Shown: piece after piece, positions 1 to 10,195 of the stretch
Position numbering within the stretch: position 1 is the first letter of the stretch
Layout of the letters: each line of letters opens with the position of its first letter
Source: an uncultured Bacteroides sp.
GTDB taxonomy: Bacteria; Bacteroidota; Bacteroidia; Bacteroidales; Bacteroidaceae
Direction: 5' to 3'
NCBI RefSeq assembly: GCF_900547205.1
Contig: NZ_URFY01000005.1
Coordinates: 1-64,000 of the forward strand
Length of the DNA stretch: 64,000 nucleotides
Program-made: the position numbers and the translations under genes
The notes under the pieces: generated by a model
The model's input: only the letters and a program-made list of their open reading frames with translations
Database searches by the model: none
Told to the model about the DNA's origin: nothing

Positions 1-2881
1 TAGTGGGAATAGAGCTACATACTCCCGCAAACCATTTACGCTTGACGTTGACGCTAATTTTGTTATCTAATCTCAGGCTGGATAAGGTTCCTTCATCATT
101 TGCAGCATAAACGACAGTAGCGGTATATTTCTCACTCTGAGTATATACTCCCTCTAGCTTCCTTGTTACGGTCTGCACACCGCCGACCTCCTCTGAGAAG
201 TTCAGCTTATTGTTAGGGTTATCGTCGTAATAGGCTTGTTCCATCTTTCCTTGTCTATTTCGTACTGCGGTATAAGTTATAGTACCTTTCTCAGAGCCAA
301 ACTCAACATCATTGGCAGTTGACAATTTACTTTGCAATGAAGCCTTAGCAGTCTGTGACAGCATTGTTATGAATGCGTCAACTACCGTCGTTCCGGCAAG
401 TATGACATCTCCTGCTTTGTAGTATCCCGCTTTGTCTACTGTTACTTCGATGTTTTTCGGAAACTTAGCTGTAGATTCACTACCTCCAGATGATGAGATG
501 CTACTTGAAATTGACTGCTTGCTGCCTTTCTCTTTCTTGAAAGTAATAGAGTCAATCTTGTTTTCAAGTTCACCAATACGGGAATAAGGAGCTGTTTCAC
601 CGACCGTATAGACGGGGGAATCATAAGGGATATCAAGGTTAAACTCGAAACCGATAATACGCGAGATGCGACCGTCTACGAAATAAGCCTTATTGATAAG
701 ATTCACCCTTTGCCCGATAATGAAGTTCTTGGCAAATTCAGCATCCTGTTTGCCGGTATCGGGGTTGATGCCATAGATGTAGTCGGATATCATCGTGTTA
801 TCGTATGTGGATGGGTCTTGTTTCGACTTCTCCATATATTCTTTAGCACGCTCCAGTAGTTCTTTCTCTGCATTGGGAATCAGTGCGTCAGAGACAAATT
901 GAGGGTCATAGCCGGAAAGTACATAAACATCTCCACCGTCTTCAGAAGGATGAAGTGCATCATCAGGAAGCATCCGGCCGTAATCATTATTGCGCACAAT
1001 CTCATAGACCTGTGCTTTCGGATTCCAAGTACCGTCTTCAAGAAGTTCAGATTGCGGTTTATTGCTGCTTGATGAATCGTAGGGGTTGAATATAACTTCA
1101 AACTCCATCCCCGCCAAAGGTCCTGATTGGAATTTAGCCTTCAAGTCTTTAGAGTCTACCCGGTATTCTTTAGAGAAGTGAAAGCCCAAATCAGCGTCCT
1201 TGAATCGCCATGCGGTCCATTTTGATTCGGTCTTGCTTCCGTCGGCATTTTCTATGATATCCGTATATGGGTGAGTCGTTACATTTGCGGTAACTCCCTC
1301 GCGTCTAGGGTAGATATCGTCAAAGACTACAATCTGCTCAACCGCTTCCTCAGGCTTCATATCCGGGAAAGCATCAATACAGGACACACCTTCGGGTAGC
1401 ATGAGGTGCTTTGCCACAATACCTTCGGCTGTCTGGCCCACCTTATTGTCCGAGAAGTAACTGGTGGGAACCTTGCTCTTTATTATATTGTCAATCGTAA
1501 ATCTATCTCCAACAGAAGCTGTAAAGCCTTCCGGCAAACGAAGAACATTGCCTTCATTCCCGAATATAAAGGTAGGATTGTAAATTGCATCCAAGGTCTT
1601 ACCTTGGTGTGCTCCTGATAGAAAGGTTACAGATACATCGTTGGATTGTCCAAATTCATAGATTCCCCTGCTGGCACTTAGAAGTATGTTTGCACTTTTC
1701 TCATTCGTATCAAAGTTCACGGACATTTCAAACCATGTGGAACATTCGGTAGCTTCCGCTTCAAGTTCAAAGTCAATCAAGGCGTCCTTGATTTCAATAT
1801 TGACCCATTCTTGTACTTTGGCATTTTTCGTATCAACCTGCTTGCTATAAAAATCAACGGTCTTTTTTTCTCCATTGAGCACGCATTCCATCCATATACG
1901 AAGGCTGAACATACCTTTCAAGTTTGAGCCATGACTTATGAGTTCAGTACAACAACTCAGATCAGCTATATTTATCTTATATCTTCCTTTAGGCAACGGT
2001 TTCGCCAGTATTTCCTTTTTTCGCGTCAGGGCAGGAGTTCCCTTGTCCGCTATAACAGCGTAAGCATCTCCATAAGGAATCTTTATATTGTTCTCAATTT
2101 TAGAGGAAGCCGGAAAATATTCACTATTCAATATCCTTGATGTATCGGATATGTCACTGCCGTTTGTGGTTTTAACATCAAATACAAGATTCTTTCTATA
2201 TGTAATTGGAATATTCCGCGTAGACCCGAAAGCATAGATACGGGTAGCATAAGTGGTTTGGCTGTCGCTCCGGCTCATTGACTGCACGTTTACGCCCAAT
2301 TCAAAATCAATAGGTTCGCCATCCTCGCATCGTCCAAAGTGAATCTCATTCTTAATTACCCACCATTCGCATTCGAATGTCTCTGCCATCTGATTAAGAG
2401 CGTCGATGAGATTCACGTTATCGTAAGAAATCAGTTTGGAGGATGTATCTACTGAATCGTCTATTATGCAAGTAAACTCTTTCCCCTTGTAACTATATCC
2501 AAGGGCTGTCAGATTCTCCAAAAAGACTTTCATGTGAGTCTCTAAAGAGTCTGTTAGGTTCCATCCGGCTTCCCGACTACCGGCTTCGGGAATAAAGAAA
2601 AACTTCTTATTCTTCCATTTCCAGTAATAAGCATCAAGACGAAGTTCATAATCATAGCCTCCGGTTCCCGAATTATAAACCGGTTTGTATAAATTAACCA
2701 GTTCAAACATACCTAATTCATTACCTATTCCGTCCCCTAAATTAAAGTACACAGGACTATCTAATGAAAATTTCAGTGAAATATAGTCCTCCTTCATTAA
2801 AGAGAACTTCCGCTTACTTCCTTTGTTTATCGGAGTAGAGAAACGGATATTACCGGATTTGTCTTTAATATCTACTATCAT
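1..2881 (-). CDS. Phage tail-tip / tail-associated protein (Tal-like), 3' end beyond window
   Basis: The frame is open from an ATG at 2881 to the left edge (960 codons, no stop), so the gene is cut by the window. The ATG overlaps the stop of the preceding tail gene as ATGA, which implies translational coupling. The N-terminal ~350 residues are beta-rich with a conserved-looking ECEWW segment. The C-terminal part seen here has a low-complexity Ser linker (ISSSISSSGG) followed by a repetitive beta-rich segment, as in receptor-facing tail fibres. Its position, last after tape measure and distal-tail genes, is that of the tail-associated or endopeptidase-tail protein of siphophages, which forms the tip of the tail and contacts the cell surface. 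The assignment rests on gene order, size and composition; no catalytic motif was recognised. Confidence 0.72.
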   Translation of the reverse strand, partial: MIVDIKDKSGNIRFSTPINKGSKRKFSLMKEDYISLKFSLDSPVYFNLGDGIGNELGMFELVNLYKPVYNSGTGGYDYELRLDAYYWKWKNKKFFFIPEAGSREAGWNLTDSLETHMKVFLENLTALGYSYKGKEFTCIIDDSVDTSSKLISYDNVNLIDALNQMAETFECEWWVIKNEIHFGRCEDGEPIDFELGVNVQSMSRSDSQTTYATRIYAFGSTRNIPITYRKNLVFDVKTTNGSDISDTSRILNSEYFPASSKIENNIKIPYGDAYAVIADKGTPALTRKKEILAKPLPKGRYKINIADLSCCTELISHGSNLKGMFSLRIWMECVLNGEKKTVDFYSKQVDTKNAKVQEWVNIEIKDALIDFELEAEATECSTWFEMSVNFDTNEKSANILLSASRGIYEFGQSNDVSVTFLSGAHQGKTLDAIYNPTFIFGNEGNVLRLPEGFTASVGDRFTIDNIIKSKVPTSYFSDNKVGQTAEGIVAKHLMLPEGVSCIDAFPDMKPEEAVEQIVVFDDIYPRREGVTANVTTHPYTDIIENADGSKTESKWTAWRFKDADLGFHFSKEYRVDSKDLKAKFQSGPLAGMEFEVIFNPYDSSSSNKPQSELLEDGTWNPKAQVYEIVRNNDYGRMLPDDALHPSEDGGDVYVLSGYDPQFVSDALIPNAEKELLERAKEYMEKSKQDPSTYDNTMISDYIYGINPDTGKQDAEFAKNFIIGQRVNLINKAYFVDGRISRIIGFEFNLDIPYDSPVYTVGETAPYSRIGELENKIDSITFKKEKGSKQSISSSISSSGGSESTAKFPKNIEVTVDKAGYYKAGDVILAGTTVVDAFITMLSQTAKASLQSKLSTANDVEFGSEKGTITYTAVRNRQGKMEQAYYDDNPNNKLNFSEEVGGVQTVTRKLEGVYTQSEKYTATVVYAANDEGTLSSLRLDNKISVNVKRKWFAGVCSSIPT

Positions 2882-3294
2882 AGTTTTCGATCATTAGGAT
2901 TCGGTTCAACAAGTTTAAGAGTAAACTTTCCAATGCCACGCATAAACTGGCTGAATTGGCTGCACGATTGATAAATCGTCTTGTACACAACATCAGGTTG
3001 ATACTTTGACTTTATTTCCAAGACTCCTGTGGCTAGTTCTTTGCAAAAGCTATTATATCTTTCAAAAAAATGTTGTTCAGAGGTAGCAGATAAGTTTATC
3101 TTTAAAGTCACATTTCGCGCATCAAGCCTAGGATTCGAGACTATGACTTTCTTGCCATGCTCCAACCTACTTTCATTCTCTATAAATTCTTTATTAGAGA
3201 CTGGTGTCATTAACTCCGATAATGAAGTATCATCCATACTTATGCCCCAAGTAGTATAGGCATCTTTCCCATTAATGTATAATTCGTCTTTCAT
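2878..3294 (-). CDS. Distal-tail (Dit)-like phage protein
   Basis: A 138-residue soluble protein with no signal peptide or membrane segment. It lies 4 bp after the tape-measure stop, and its own stop overlaps the next start (ATGA). In siphophages the gene between tape measure and tail-associated protein encodes the distal tail protein, which forms the hexameric hub at the tail tip. The early WGI motif and the beta-strand-rich pattern fit a short Dit, but no specific family signature is visible. The function is inferred from position. Confidence 0.6.
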   Translation of the reverse strand: MKDELYINGKDAYTTWGISMDDTSLSELMTPVSNKEFIENESRLEHGKKVIVSNPRLDARNVTLKINLSATSEQHFFERYNSFCKELATGVLEIKSKYQPDVVYKTIYQSCSQFSQFMRGIGKFTLKLVEPNPNDRKL

Positions 3295-3298
3295 ATTT

Positions 3299-6200
3299 TT
3301 ATATTCTTTGAGTGTTTCTATCTATGTTATCCAATTTTGCTCCAAAGCCCAGCATTATCTTGGTATATTTCGCGATATCTTCCAAGTGTCCGTTAGACAT
3401 AATTGCCAAATTCCTCATTTCCATCAAAAGTATATTCCCGTCGGATGCAGTAGTACACAATGACGACAGGCTACCCAGTACAAACAACATTGAGTTTTTG
3501 ATTTCCTCATTGGATATCTGCAAAGCAGTGAATCGACCATTCAATTCATCACCAGTCTCCTGAGACATGGCAGCAAAACCTTTTGTTGAACTTTCTTGAG
3601 CAGAGGAGGAGGAAGAAGAAGCATCCCAACCAAATGATTCTGCCATTTCCTCTCGATCCGCCATCATATCCTCAATAATTCGCTTATATTCTTCACGCAA
3701 TTTATCAGCTTCACCTTCTGTTATCTTTTTATCACTTTGAGCATAGTCACTCCACTGTTGATAAAGACTATCAATCCGCTTCTTATATTGACTAGCAATC
3801 AATCCAGCCATTATAGACTTACGCAAATAAGCTTCAAAATTATCGCACATATCTTCAAAAGAAGTATCCATATCAGACAGACCACTGATAAATTCATTGT
3901 AGAAACTATCTTGGTCTACACCGGTCATAGCCTGGTTCAAAGCATCTCTTAGCTCATTCGCTTCGTCTTTACAAGCAACAATGTTATCCAGATTTTCACG
4001 GATTCGGGCATCTATTCTTCCCCATGCTTCCGGCATTTGCGACTGAATCAGATAAAGTTCTTCGCCAGTCAGATAGTACATATCGTCCATCGAATTAATA
4101 GATTTCCCTACCAATTGGCTCATTCGTTCAAAGCTTCCCGCACCAACATTCTTATTTGAATGCCATTCTGCAGAATGACTCTTCCATGAAGCACCTGCCC
4201 GACCGGACGCATCGGCAATCTGTTGAAGATTCCGCACTTTTTTTTCATAATTGGATAATGCCAGTGTTGCAGCTTCCACTGATGAAAAACCTCCACCAAA
4301 GACAATATCCTCCTTACTATTGGCAATAATACGATCATAAATCTCATTGATTGCCTCCAATTCGGTTTTCACTCCTTCGTAATAAGCTGTTCCGTCAGAA
4401 CCACCAAAGAAACTAGTTACAGTCTGTACTATTCCCGACATTATTCCAGTAATACCGGTCAGAATGCTGAATGGTTTAGTCAGATCAATGCTTGATAATG
4501 ATGACATTACCTGTCCCATTCCATTCAGTGCACCAGCTATCGAATCAGGGACTTCTACTCCCAAGTCAGTAAGCATATTCACCATATCATTACCAGCTTG
4601 TACCACTTGCCCCCCTTTTTCTCCCATGCTATTGACGGCTTTTGTCAGCTTCCCTTGTGCTTCAAAACGCCCTTTTTGTGCTTCAGAAAGATTCCTTTCC
4701 GCTTGCTCTTGAGTAAGTAGCTTTTTAACAATATTACCTTGCTTATCAAGATAGGCTCCAATTATAATCTCTCCTCCCTGCTGAACCTTATTCAAATCCT
4801 CCTGCGCCTTGACCACATCGTTTGTAGCATCCTTGTATTCGCTTATACCTTGTTTAAGCTCTCCAAAAGGATTTCGCTCCGACATCTTTATATCAATGTC
4901 TTTAAATGCATCCTGCAACGCCTTCAAATCTGTAGGTTTAAGATCCTTTGCTGAATTATTAATGAGTTCCTTCAAATTATCACGCATCTTTGATAATGTC
5001 TCGGTAGTCTGAATATCCAAATCCCCGAAAATATCAGCAAAGTTGATGGATGCTTTTAACTCTTCAAAGTTGACGCCCTTCAGTTTAGACTCCATCTCTT
5101 TCTCTAAAGTCGCCTTTTCTCCTTCGGTAGTAGCTTCTCTTATTTTTTTATAATAATCTTCGGTAATAGCTTGTTTTTTCTCTTGAAAAGACCCATACTC
5201 TTCCAAATATTTATTCCATGCTTCTCTTTCAGCACTTCCATCAAGTAGAGGTTGCATTTCAGATGCCTGTCGCAAATCAATATACATCCTTTGCAGACCA
5301 AAATAATCTTTTTCGCTTTGAGAGAGTGAAACTTTACTACTATCAAAAGTCTTTGTCTTATAGTTGGAGTCACCGGCGGCTTTTATATTTTCTTCTGCAT
5401 CAAAAATAGCCTTAGCATCATCTATTTTCTTCTGCAAGAGCTCCTCTTCTTCACGTTCAAGTTGCTGAATCTCCATTTTATGATTTAATTGCATTTGTGC
5501 AAGAGCTTTCGCATTTCCTTCCTTCATTGCATTAATCACAACTTGAGCTTTCTTATTTTCCAGTTCCTCTACCGTTCGGATTTCTTCTTCTTTTTGTTTA
5601 TTAAGAAGTTCTTGAAGACGTTTTTGCTGTTCCAGAATTTTTTCGGTTCTATTTTCAGGAGTGGTATTGCTTGTTACACCACCTAAAGCTTCGTATGCCT
5701 TTTTTGCTTCTTCATATTTGTCTTTAGACTTATTTACCTCTACGGTTGTAGCTTTTGGATTCTTTTTTAATGTTTGATATGCCTTTTGGAGTTTCAACCA
5801 CTTATTTCTTGCAGTTTCTAAATCTTGTTGATAGGTTGTACTTCCAGCTTTCTGCTTTTCAAGCTTCTCAACCTTTGATGCAGCTTCTTTAAGACTTTTC
5901 TCTAAACCTGTAAATTCTAAATCCAATTGGAATGGAATAATATATAACGGATCTGCTTCAAGCTTAGCGCGCTCCGATATCATTAAGGTGTTCACCTTAT
6001 TATATTCTGCCCTGATTTTTTCCAGATTGTCCTTTGCAAAGCTGATTCGCTCTTCAATCGGCTTATTGTTTTCTTCTACTTCTTTCTTTAATCGATTAAT
6101 TTCATCTAGTTTCTCTTGATATTTTTTCAGTTCTGCAGCTTTATTACTAATAGCTTTGCTATGGTTTACGACAACAGCCGTACTGCCCACAGCTATAATC

Positions 6201-7597
6201 TTTCCATCTTCCGCCTTTAATTGGTTTATAGACTCAGTTATTTCATTTATTTGAGCAACCAAGTGGTCATAATCCATCTTATCGCGTTCCTCATTAGTAA
6301 CTTTCTGCGCTTCAGCTAAATTTAGGTTAGCTATTTCTTCGCGTGAATACGCTTCAGTCAAAGCTGGCGAAAGTTTTTCTAATTCTTTATAAGCATTAGA
6401 TTGAGCATAATCAGTTTCCGTTTTATCCTGTATTATGTGTATGAGACTTTCAATCTTTTGTTTTCGTTTATCTTGTAGTTCATTAAACTTTTCCTGTTCG
6501 TCATTAAATTTTTTCTGTGCTTTTTCGGCAGCCGTTGTGCGATCGGCTAAATTCCACATGGCAAGACCGAGACCAACAATAGCTGTCGCAGCTAGTACCC
6601 AAGGGTTGAGATTCATAGAATTAGTAAGAGTAACAAAAGCCTTCTTTAACTTAGCCATAACAATCCCTAATTCCATTTGAGTCGTAGCTAGACTCTGAGT
6701 AAAAACAATATTTGCAATGCACGCGGCTTTATAAAATCCATAAGTTTCTATCAGAGAAAGAAGAATTTTACCAATATTCTCATAATTCTCTACCAAATTA
6801 GTAATTCCACCGATGGCATTACTAATAATTCCTTCTTGAGATTCTCCAATGCCATTCAACATTATTTCCCAAGCATCTTGCAGATTATTAATTTCCCCAA
6901 CAATAGTTTTCGATTGTTCGTCCATAGAGCCATAAAACAGACCTCCTTCCTGTGTCAAGTTTTCTATTACTTTCTGCACTTCGGGGAAACCCATCTTTCC
7001 GGCGGCAACCATTTCATTTACTTTCTCAGTGCTCACTCCTAATATATCTACCAATCCCTGAAGCATATGAACACCCGAAGATGAGAATGCACTCAAATCA
7101 TCTGTATTAAGACTACCTTTTGACATTACGCTTCCATAAAGAGACGTTATTTGTTCTAAAGGTGCTCCTACACCAGTCGCGATATCTCCCAAACGAAGTA
7201 GTGCATTATTTACATCCTCTGAAGCGACTCCATATTCAATCAACTGTTTGGCTCCATCAGCCATTTCCTTTAAATTAAAAGGAGTTTCCACGGCACTTTT
7301 CATCATCTGAGACATTAGAGCATCAGATCTATCTTTACTTTGCAATAAAGTGGTGAACGTTCGTTCAAGTTGTTGATATTCACCACGTACACGTATTACA
7401 TCACTCACAAACGACTTTAAGGCTTCCGTTCCTCCTAAAACATCGAATGTTTTTCTCAAGACATTTTCAAAGCCACTACTTTCTTTAGTCGCATTATTCA
7501 ATTCTATTGTTACTAAATTAATAGAATTGCGTATCTGCTCCACTCTTTTAATGATCACATCATTATTTCCTCCAATGTTAAAATCTAAATCTTCCAT
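3299..7597 (-). CDS. Phage tail tape measure protein
   Basis: A very long protein (1432 residues from the chosen start) that sets tail length and is threaded through the tail tube. The N-terminal ~250 residues carry the tape-measure core: a segment reading TPFNLKEMADGAKQL, then GDIATG and SAFSSSGVHMLQGLVD. After that come hydrophobic helices around residues 280-350, then several hundred residues of Lys/Glu-rich coiled coil, then a glycine-rich hydrophobic region. The frame extends upstream to a TTG at 7627. I prefer the ATG at 7597, which is preceded by AAAGG at a suitable distance and begins MEDLDFNIGG. The coding frame is intact, with no frameshift. Just upstream lies a plus-strand cargo block, so the gene is separated by 3.5 kb from its usual neighbour, the tail-assembly chaperone. 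Confidence 0.9.
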   Translation of the reverse strand: MEDLDFNIGGNNDVIIKRVEQIRNSINLVTIELNNATKESSGFENVLRKTFDVLGGTEALKSFVSDVIRVRGEYQQLERTFTTLLQSKDRSDALMSQMMKSAVETPFNLKEMADGAKQLIEYGVASEDVNNALLRLGDIATGVGAPLEQITSLYGSVMSKGSLNTDDLSAFSSSGVHMLQGLVDILGVSTEKVNEMVAAGKMGFPEVQKVIENLTQEGGLFYGSMDEQSKTIVGEINNLQDAWEIMLNGIGESQEGIISNAIGGITNLVENYENIGKILLSLIETYGFYKAACIANIVFTQSLATTQMELGIVMAKLKKAFVTLTNSMNLNPWVLAATAIVGLGLAMWNLADRTTAAEKAQKKFNDEQEKFNELQDKRKQKIESLIHIIQDKTETDYAQSNAYKELEKLSPALTEAYSREEIANLNLAEAQKVTNEERDKMDYDHLVAQINEITESINQLKAEDGKIIAVGSTAVVVNHSKAISNKAAELKKYQEKLDEINRLKKEVEENNKPIEERISFAKDNLEKIRAEYNKVNTLMISERAKLEADPLYIIPFQLDLEFTGLEKSLKEAASKVEKLEKQKAGSTTYQQDLETARNKWLKLQKAYQTLKKNPKATTVEVNKSKDKYEEAKKAYEALGGVTSNTTPENRTEKILEQQKRLQELLNKQKEEEIRTVEELENKKAQVVINAMKEGNAKALAQMQLNHKMEIQQLEREEEELLQKKIDDAKAIFDAEENIKAAGDSNYKTKTFDSSKVSLSQSEKDYFGLQRMYIDLRQASEMQPLLDGSAEREAWNKYLEEYGSFQEKKQAITEDYYKKIREATTEGEKATLEKEMESKLKGVNFEELKASINFADIFGDLDIQTTETLSKMRDNLKELINNSAKDLKPTDLKALQDAFKDIDIKMSERNPFGELKQGISEYKDATNDVVKAQEDLNKVQQGGEIIIGAYLDKQGNIVKKLLTQEQAERNLSEAQKGRFEAQGKLTKAVNSMGEKGGQVVQAGNDMVNMLTDLGVEVPDSIAGALNGMGQVMSSLSSIDLTKPFSILTGITGIMSGIVQTVTSFFGGSDGTAYYEGVKTELEAINEIYDRIIANSKEDIVFGGGFSSVEAATLALSNYEKKVRNLQQIADASGRAGASWKSHSAEWHSNKNVGAGSFERMSQLVGKSINSMDDMYYLTGEELYLIQSQMPEAWGRIDARIRENLDNIVACKDEANELRDALNQAMTGVDQDSFYNEFISGLSDMDTSFEDMCDNFEAYLRKSIMAGLIASQYKKRIDSLYQQWSDYAQSDKKITEGEADKLREEYKRIIEDMMADREEMAESFGWDASSSSSSAQESSTKGFAAMSQETGDELNGRFTALQISNEEIKNSMLFVLGSLSSLCTTASDGNILLMEMRNLAIMSNGHLEDIAKYTKIMLGFGAKLDNIDRNTQRI

Positions 7598-7787
7598 ATC
7601 ATTACCTTTCAAGTTATTATTAGACAAAACTATGGGAAAGTCTTATAACCACGAAGGAGTATCCTTTTTTAAAAGTGACATTGTTGAGATTATCACAAAT
7701 TCTATTTAAATGACTCAGCATCTCCAGAAAAAAGCAAGTAATTTCCAACTTTTCGTTCCCATTATACCATGTTGTCAAATATATTAG

Positions 7788-7795
7788 TATCTTTG
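7788..7795 (+). promoter_or_regulatory. Bacteroides-type -7 element of lipoprotein copy 1
   Basis: TATCTTTG matches the Bacteroides primary-sigma -7 consensus TAnnTTTG. It lies ~108 bp upstream of the lipoprotein ATG. No well-spaced -33 TTTG is seen (a GTTG lies only 13 bp upstream). It drives transcription against the surrounding tail genes. Confidence 0.6.
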
Positions 7796-7902
7796 CCGTG
7801 GGAAAGCATTTATAATTTCAATGCAATTAAAAACAAACGTATCCTTTTATTAATCATTGAAGTATACTATAACTAAGAAGTATAATAATAAAGATAAAAG
7901 CC

Positions 7903-8628
7903 ATGAGAAAAGTATTACTACTATTCGCAACCTTATTGCTGACTATGAGTTGCAATAATAATCAAAAAGTGCAAACTAAGAACGAAATATCGAATACTCC
8001 AACGGCCACAGAAATCAGAAAGCAAGAAATACAGGATTCATTAAAACAAGTTGAAATTGATTCTCTTGCATTAATTGCATGGGGAGATGTGAAATTTGGG
8101 ATGAGCATGAAGGAGGCGCTGGATACTGAAACTTTCAAAAGATGTGATAAGTATCCTGATAGTAATCACATCTCAGTAAACTATGAAACTGAACGACAAC
8201 TTAGGGAATTATTTGGTCTTACTGAACTAGAATCTTTTTGGGGAGAATTCCGAGAAAATGAATTAACTAAAATTCGCATTGAGTCATATTACCTTACTGC
8301 CAATCATTTAGACGATTTAATTAGTGATTGCGACATTTTCATTGATAACTTTACGCAAAAATACGGAAAACCATCTTTCAAAAAAGATAAAGTAAACATA
8401 TCCGAGTTCAATTCTGGTGAAGAATTTGAGTACGCTAAATTTCAGGTTGGAGACAAAAGTATTACAATACTCTTAGGAGAATGGGATTTAGAAGTTAACT
8501 ACTACTATGAAGTACTTATTGAAAACCACACATTTCCTAAGAAGAAGCGTATAAAAACTGAAAAGGAAAAAAGAGAAGAGCAAAAACAAATGGAAAAAGC
8601 TGAGAAAATTAGAAATAATTCATTCTAA
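7903..8628 (+). CDS. Small cargo lipoprotein, copy 1
   Basis: A 241-residue protein with a lipoprotein signal (hydrophobic stretch then LLTMSC, acylated Cys 17). It should sit in the periplasm or outer membrane. After a charged linker comes a compact domain opening with WGDVKFGMSMKEAL, a pattern I recognise from small Bacteroides lipoproteins of unknown function. The C-terminus is a Lys/Glu-rich helix. It lies on the strand opposite to the flanking tail genes with its own promoter, the arrangement of a prophage accessory (moron) gene. Possible roles include superinfection exclusion or another change to the host surface, but nothing in the sequence proves this. The second copy starts at 9476. 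Confidence 0.8.
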   Translation: MRKVLLLFATLLLTMSCNNNQKVQTKNEISNTPTATEIRKQEIQDSLKQVEIDSLALIAWGDVKFGMSMKEALDTETFKRCDKYPDSNHISVNYETERQLRELFGLTELESFWGEFRENELTKIRIESYYLTANHLDDLISDCDIFIDNFTQKYGKPSFKKDKVNISEFNSGEEFEYAKFQVGDKSITILLGEWDLEVNYYYEVLIENHTFPKKKRIKTEKEKREEQKQMEKAEKIRNNSF

Positions 8629-8854
8629 TGACTAAGACAAACAATAAAACGCCCAAATAGAAGTAACACGTTGCTTTGTTGATGAGTTTTAAAAAATAGA
8701 TTGATATGTGTAAAGTTATCACTACTAAGAAAAATAAAAAAGTCGTTATTTCCTCATCTACGGGAAGCTTTAAACCTATTGCCGAGTTAGGTCCAATTAT
8801 CTCCGGAGTCAGGAGAAGTGTAAAAGTTTCAACTTCTTTAAATAAATCATACAC
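8609..8854 (-). CDS. Possible small two-helix membrane protein
   Basis: An 81-codon frame starting with GTG. It has two hydrophobic segments in its C-terminal half (around TTFLFFLVVITLHISIYFL and YFYLGVLLFVLVI), and its 3' end overlaps the lipoprotein gene on the other strand by 20 bp. The composition is plausible for a membrane peptide, and this DNA is absent after the second lipoprotein copy. There is no recognisable family and no clear ribosome site. It could be a chance frame or a gene remnant. Confidence 0.3.
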   Translation of the reverse strand: MYDLFKEVETFTLLLTPEIIGPNSAIGLKLPVDEEITTFLFFLVVITLHISIYFLKLINKATCYFYLGVLLFVLVIRMNYF

Positions 8855-9181
8855 TACTGTAACTAAAGCATATAATAAGAAATAACGTTAATACGTAGGA
8901 TTTTCAAAATACCTATATCAGACCCTAAATAATCTACAGATGCATATATACACTGTATAAGAAGTTAGGATATAAAGTTTATTGTGCAGGACGAGGAAGA
9001 GAGAAGTTCGGTTGCATAAAGACTACATTAATATCTCTGACTTTAATAAAGTTACTTCTTTTTCAGGAAACGCATATAAACTTGACTAATCCATATGCAC
9101 AAACAGTAATTATCGCAATATATTTGTTTGTTGTAAATGCCGTTCAAAAATAGCTACCATAACATCACCGGAAAAAGAGTA
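8633..9181. other. Unique AT-rich spacer between the two cargo repeats
   Basis: About 550 bp present once only. It holds most of the small minus-strand frame above, and otherwise no convincing gene, RNA or insertion-sequence end. Its unique nature means the repeat pair is not a simple head-to-tail duplication. Either extra DNA was captured between the copies, or the second copy later lost its own version. Confidence 0.6.
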
Positions 9182-9360
9182 TCAAGTTATTATTAGACAA
9201 AACTATGGGAAAGTTTTATAACCACGAAGGAGTATCCTTTTTTAAAAGTGACATTGTTGAGATTATCACAAATTCTATTTAAATGACTCAGCATCTCCAG
9301 AAAAAAGCAAGTAATTTCCAACTTTTCGTTCCCATTATACCATGTTGTCAAATATATTAG

Positions 9361-9368
9361 TATCTTTG
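9361..9368 (+). promoter_or_regulatory. Bacteroides-type -7 element of lipoprotein copy 2
   Basis: TATCTTTG, at the position equivalent to the copy-1 element (offset 1573 bp) within an almost identical leader. Both lipoprotein genes should therefore be expressed under the same conditions. Confidence 0.6.
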
Positions 9369-9475
9369 CCGTGGGAAAGCATTTATAATTTCAATGCAAT
9401 TAAAAACAAACGTATCCTTTTATTAATCATTGAAGTATACTATAACTAAGAAGTATAATAATAAAGATAAAAGCC

Positions 9476-10195
9476 ATGAGAAAAGTATTACTACTATTCG
9501 CAACCTTATTGCTGACTATGAGTTGCAATAATAATCAAAAAGTGCAAACTAAGAACGAAATATCGAATACTCCAACGGCCACAGAAATCAGAAAGCAAGA
9601 AATACAGGATTCATTAAAACAAGTTGAAATTGATTCTCTTGCATTAATTGCATGGGGAGATGTGAAATTCGGGATGAGTATGAAGGAGGCACTAAATACT
9701 GAAACTTTCGAAAATGGGGATAAATACGATAACAGCATTACAATGGAATTTAATAACGAACGAAATTTTAAAAAGACTTTTGGGTTAAATGAACTTACAA
9801 ATTTCTGGGGAGATTTCACAGAAAATGAATTAACTAAAATTCGTATTGAATCATATCACTTTACTGCCAATCACTTAGACGATTTAATTAGTGATTGCGA
9901 TATTTTCATCAATAACTTTACACAAAAATACGGAAAACCATCTTTCAAAAAAGATAAAGTAAACATATCCGAGTTCAATTCTGGTGAAGAATTTGAGTAC
10001 GCTAAATTTCAGGTTGGAGACAAAAGTATTACAATACTCTTAGGAGAATGGGATTTAGAAGTTAACTACTACTATGAAGTACTTATTGAAAACCACACAT
10101 TTCCTAAGAAGAAGCGTATAAAAACTGAAAAGGAAAAAAGAGAAGAGCAAAAACAAATGGAAAAAGCTGAGAAAATTAGAAATAACTCATTCTAA
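9476..10195 (+). CDS. Small cargo lipoprotein, copy 2
   Basis: A 239-residue paralogue of the protein at 7903. The first ~70 residues (signal peptide, Cys 17, linker, WGDVKFGMSMKEAL) and the last ~120 residues are nearly identical to copy 1. Residues ~74-120 are strongly diverged: copy 1 reads FKRCDKYPDSNHISVNYETE where copy 2 reads FENGDKYDNSITMEFNNE, and FGLTELESFWGEF where copy 2 reads FGLNELTNFWGDF. Variation confined to one central segment suggests that this is the part that meets a variable partner, with the flanks kept alike by recent duplication or gene conversion. The function is unknown. Confidence 0.8.
   Translation: MRKVLLLFATLLLTMSCNNNQKVQTKNEISNTPTATEIRKQEIQDSLKQVEIDSLALIAWGDVKFGMSMKEALNTETFENGDKYDNSITMEFNNERNFKKTFGLNELTNFWGDFTENELTKIRIESYHFTANHLDDLISDCDIFINNFTQKYGKPSFKKDKVNISEFNSGEEFEYAKFQVGDKSITILLGEWDLEVNYYYEVLIENHTFPKKKRIKTEKEKREEQKQMEKAEKIRNNSF

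Larger units (their letters stand above)
7609..8632. repeat. Direct repeat, copy 1 (lipoprotein cargo unit)
   Basis: This ~1.02-kb unit recurs at 9182-10199, offset by 1573 bp. The match starts abruptly 12 nt upstream of the tape-measure ATG and continues through the promoter, leader and the whole lipoprotein gene to just past its stop. The leader is almost identical between copies (for example one C/T change near 7647/9220). Divergence is concentrated in the middle of the coding region. Copy 2 carries tape-measure leader sequence that has no function there, so copy 1 is probably the original. Confidence 0.92.
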
